From positions 1-64,000 of the forward strand of contig NZ_NSGF01000013.1 of assembly GCF_002294995.1 (NCBI RefSeq): DNA of 64,000 bases. Reading direction: 5' to 3'. A program made the translations under genes and the position numbers. Shown here piece after piece: positions 62,615-64,000 of this stretch. Below the pieces are notes generated by a model. It was not told the origin of the DNA and ran no database searches. It worked only from the letters and a program-made list of their open reading frames with translations. Source of the stretch: Mesorhizobium sp. WSM3860 (GTDB taxonomy: Bacteria; Pseudomonadota; Alphaproteobacteria; Rhizobiales; Rhizobiaceae). The stretch's first letter is position 1, and the number at the start of each line of letters is the position of its first letter.

Positions 62615-62761
62615 GCTGCCGGTGCCTTTAGCACAGAGCCGGGAAATGCGCGGCATCCGGCCGAGCAAAAAATTTTGTCTTGCCGGGAACCTTTTGGCGG
62701 CTGGCGGTTTTGTCCCTGTTGTCAGCAGTTCACGAGTATCGAGAAAAGCTGATGACAAAAG

Positions 62762-62800
62762 ACGCCTCCCGCGCCCTGAAAAAGCGCGAGAGGCGTTTTT
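62762..62800 (-). terminator. Rho-independent terminator of the ArsR operon
   Basis: ACGCCTC at 62762-62768 pairs with GAGGCGT at 62790-62796, with inner GCGC/GCGC. Read on the minus strand the hairpin is followed by CTTTTGTC; the plus strand also has a T-run (62796-62800). It lies 10 bases past the SRPBCC-YCII stop. Confidence 0.75.
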
Positions 62801-62809
62801 CTGTTCGCC

Positions 62810-63592
62810 CTACATGATCGTGCTCATCATCGGCCGGATTTCATAGCGGAAGCCGCGGCCGGAACGCGCCACCGGGTCGCCGTCGGTCACGGCCCTGGCC
62901 TCGGCTTCCGTGGCGACCTGCAAGATCAGAAGCCCCCAAGGTCCGGCTGGATCGGCGACTGGGCCGGCAATCATCATTTTGCCTTCACGAAGCAGGCCGC
63001 GCAGATAGTCGGAATGGGCATTCATCAGCGCCCTCTCCTCCTCCGTCAGGGTGAAGGCGAAATCCGGACGCGGCGGAATCAGCCGGCAATGGAAGATTGA
63101 AGGCGACGTGACATTGGTCTCCTTGGCCAGGAATTCGTCCAACCAGCCCAGCACGCGCTCCCAGCCGGAACCGTGATCGCGGCAGGAGTCGCGGCGCGAT
63201 CCGAAGCCGTCATGGCGGAGCGTCAGCCGGGTGCCGTTCTCGACGGCTTCGAGCGTATAGGTGACGGTGGTGAGGTTATCGCCGTCCCACGGCGCCCTCC
63301 AGGTCATCACCAGGCGATGCGGCGGCTCGACTTCGAGATATTCGCCGCCGACATGGAAATCATGGCCGTCGGCGCCCTTGCCTTCCGAGCGCCAGGCGCC
63401 GCCCGGCCGGACATCGGCCGTGTGCTTCGTCGTCCGGTACATGTCGTCGGCGCCCCACCAGAGCGGAATCTGGTCCTCGGCGGTGATGGCGCGGAAGACG
63501 CGCTCCGGCGGCACGGCGATCGTCACCGTGGCAAGGATGGTGCCGGCGGAAATGTCGGCGATCGCGCGTGGTTTGTCTCGGCTGGCCATCAT
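62810..63592 (-). CDS. SRPBCC (AHSA1-like) / YCII-domain fusion protein
   Basis: 260 residues, ATG at 63592 overlapping the arsR stop (ATGA). Residues 15-155 are an AHSA1/START-like domain (VTIAVPPERVFRAITAEDQI, RPGGAWRSEG, GSGWERVLGWLDEFLA). Residues 165-255 are a YCII-like ferredoxin fold (FTLTEEERALMNAHSDYLRG, AGPVADPAGPWGLLIL). Both domains bind small hydrophobic molecules or act on them; neither role is known here. SRPBCC proteins are often paired with ArsR regulators; the added YCII domain is less usual. Confidence 0.9.
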   Translation of the reverse strand: MMASRDKPRAIADISAGTILATVTIAVPPERVFRAITAEDQIPLWWGADDMYRTTKHTADVRPGGAWRSEGKGADGHDFHVGGEYLEVEPPHRLVMTWRAPWDGDNLTTVTYTLEAVENGTRLTLRHDGFGSRRDSCRDHGSGWERVLGWLDEFLAKETNVTSPSIFHCRLIPPRPDFAFTLTEEERALMNAHSDYLRGLLREGKMMIAGPVADPAGPWGLLILQVATEAEARAVTDGDPVARSGRGFRYEIRPMMSTIM

Positions 63593-63909
63593 TCATTCTC
63601 CAGGTAGGATTTGAGATTGCCGAGGCTGTGCTGCCAGAAGTCGCGGTAAGGCAGGATCCAGTCGGCGACATGCTTCAATTCCGCCGGCTCCAGCCGATAG
63701 ACGCGCTCGCGGCCCTGCCGCTGCTCGGAAACGGCATTGAGCTCGCGCAGTATCCTCAAATGCTTGGAGATGGCCGGCCGGCTCTGCGAGAAGGCGGAAG
63801 CCAGTTCGTTGACCGGCGCTGGGCCCTGCCGCAGCCGGTCGAGGATGGCGCGCCGCGTCGGATCGGCGATGGCGCGGAAGACGGAACGGTCGTGCTCAGC
63901 CTGCGGCAT
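63589..63909 (-). CDS. ArsR-family regulator
   Basis: 106 residues. Winged helix VFRAIADPTRRAILDRLRQG then NELASAFSQSRPAISKHLRI and the wing RQGRERVYRLEP. No CxC metal-binding motif on the recognition helix, so it probably senses something other than arsenic. First gene of a two-gene operon; its start codon lies inside a large inverted repeat, which points to autoregulation. Confidence 0.93.
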   Translation of the reverse strand: MPQAEHDRSVFRAIADPTRRAILDRLRQGPAPVNELASAFSQSRPAISKHLRILRELNAVSEQRQGRERVYRLEPAELKHVADWILPYRDFWQHSLGNLKSYLENE

Positions 63910-63940
63910 AATGCGTATCCATTTGGTTACGTATTATGCC
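63905..63940. promoter_or_regulatory. ArsR operator overlapping the start codon
   Basis: GGCATAATGCGTATCC at 63905-63920 and GGTTACGTATTATGCC at 63925-63940 are 16-base inverted arms with two mismatches around four bases. The arsR ATG (63909) lies in the left arm, so bound repressor would block both polymerase and ribosome. Confidence 0.75.
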
Positions 63941-64000
63941 GAATTGCGTCGCCGGTCAATTCTCCCCGACCGGAGGTGCCTTTGGCGCAACGGAACCGCG
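63941..64000. other. Right edge of the window
   Basis: Sixty bases with no start or reading frame that can be supported. AGGTG at 63974 could be a ribosome site for a gene beginning outside the window. Confidence 0.2.

Overview
The window is high-GC DNA from an alphaproteobacterium of the order Rhizobiales, most likely Mesorhizobium or a close relative. The basis is the protein style (paired M16 peptidases next to rsmD, TIGR01459 HAD next to ribF, DUF1127, TadG-like proteins, CIRCE-controlled groESL) and several families of palindromic intergenic repeats that I associate with rhizobial chromosomes. I see no rRNA, tRNA, transposase or phage gene, so this looks like chromosome with small accessory modules rather than a mobile island.

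Layout. 1-1193: the start of a large RTX/VCBS repeat protein that leaves the window on the left; no other long gene explains this strand. 1657-9642: a housekeeping block with a patatin-like lipase, two M16 peptidases (one active, one without the zinc motif), rsmD, an RsuA/RluB-type pseudouridine synthase with long basic tails, tadA read divergently, and a lipoprotein. 9848-18695: ileS, ribF and the TIGR01459 HAD gene, with a MipA-like outer-membrane protein, a 70-residue protein, a phospholipase C-like phosphoesterase and an HdeD-like membrane protein lying between ileS and ribF. 18995-22956: two tandem paralogous TadG-like von Willebrand proteins. 23274-27641: LysE exporter, dienelactone-hydrolase-like protein, DUF2189, CAP lipoprotein, DUF1127 and a GcvA-like LysR regulator. 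27675-31168: a MarR-EmrA-EmrB efflux operon with an operator at the marR start and an unusual structured gap between emrA and emrB.

31433-37240 is the most interesting part: six tightly coupled genes (CDP-alcohol phosphatidyltransferase, alpha/beta-hydrolase/methyltransferase fusion, PAP2/dual-specificity phosphatase fusion, small membrane protein, acyltransferase, CdsA-like cytidylyltransferase). It resembles the uncharacterised ynbABCD genes of Escherichia coli with two additions, and looks like a complete pathway for making and tailoring an unknown phospholipid. 37456-44247 is an RND efflux operon with an FAD monooxygenase between adaptor and pump, followed by two small envelope genes. 44323-44533 is a tandem array of 56-bp hairpins.

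44535-52651 holds regulators (winged-helix/TPR, AraC-GyrI, MarR-GNAT fusion) and a four-gene module: PLP aldolase/deaminase, sugar-lactone oxidase, MFS transporter and divergent TetR with two operators. 52829-56437 holds a LysR/SDR pair, an orphan ATP-grasp protein and a methyltransferase. 56535-58811 is groESL with a heat-shock promoter, CIRCE and a terminator. 59084-61118 is a visibly AT-richer LysR/Tat-hydrolase pair, probably acquired. The right end has a LysE exporter, a YkgJ cysteine-cluster protein, and an ArsR/SRPBCC-YCII operon with an operator over its start codon.

A theme across the window is that palindromic repeats have entered gene ends and been turned into protein: the N-terminus of one M16 peptidase and the C-termini of a LysR regulator and the YkgJ protein are repeat-encoded.
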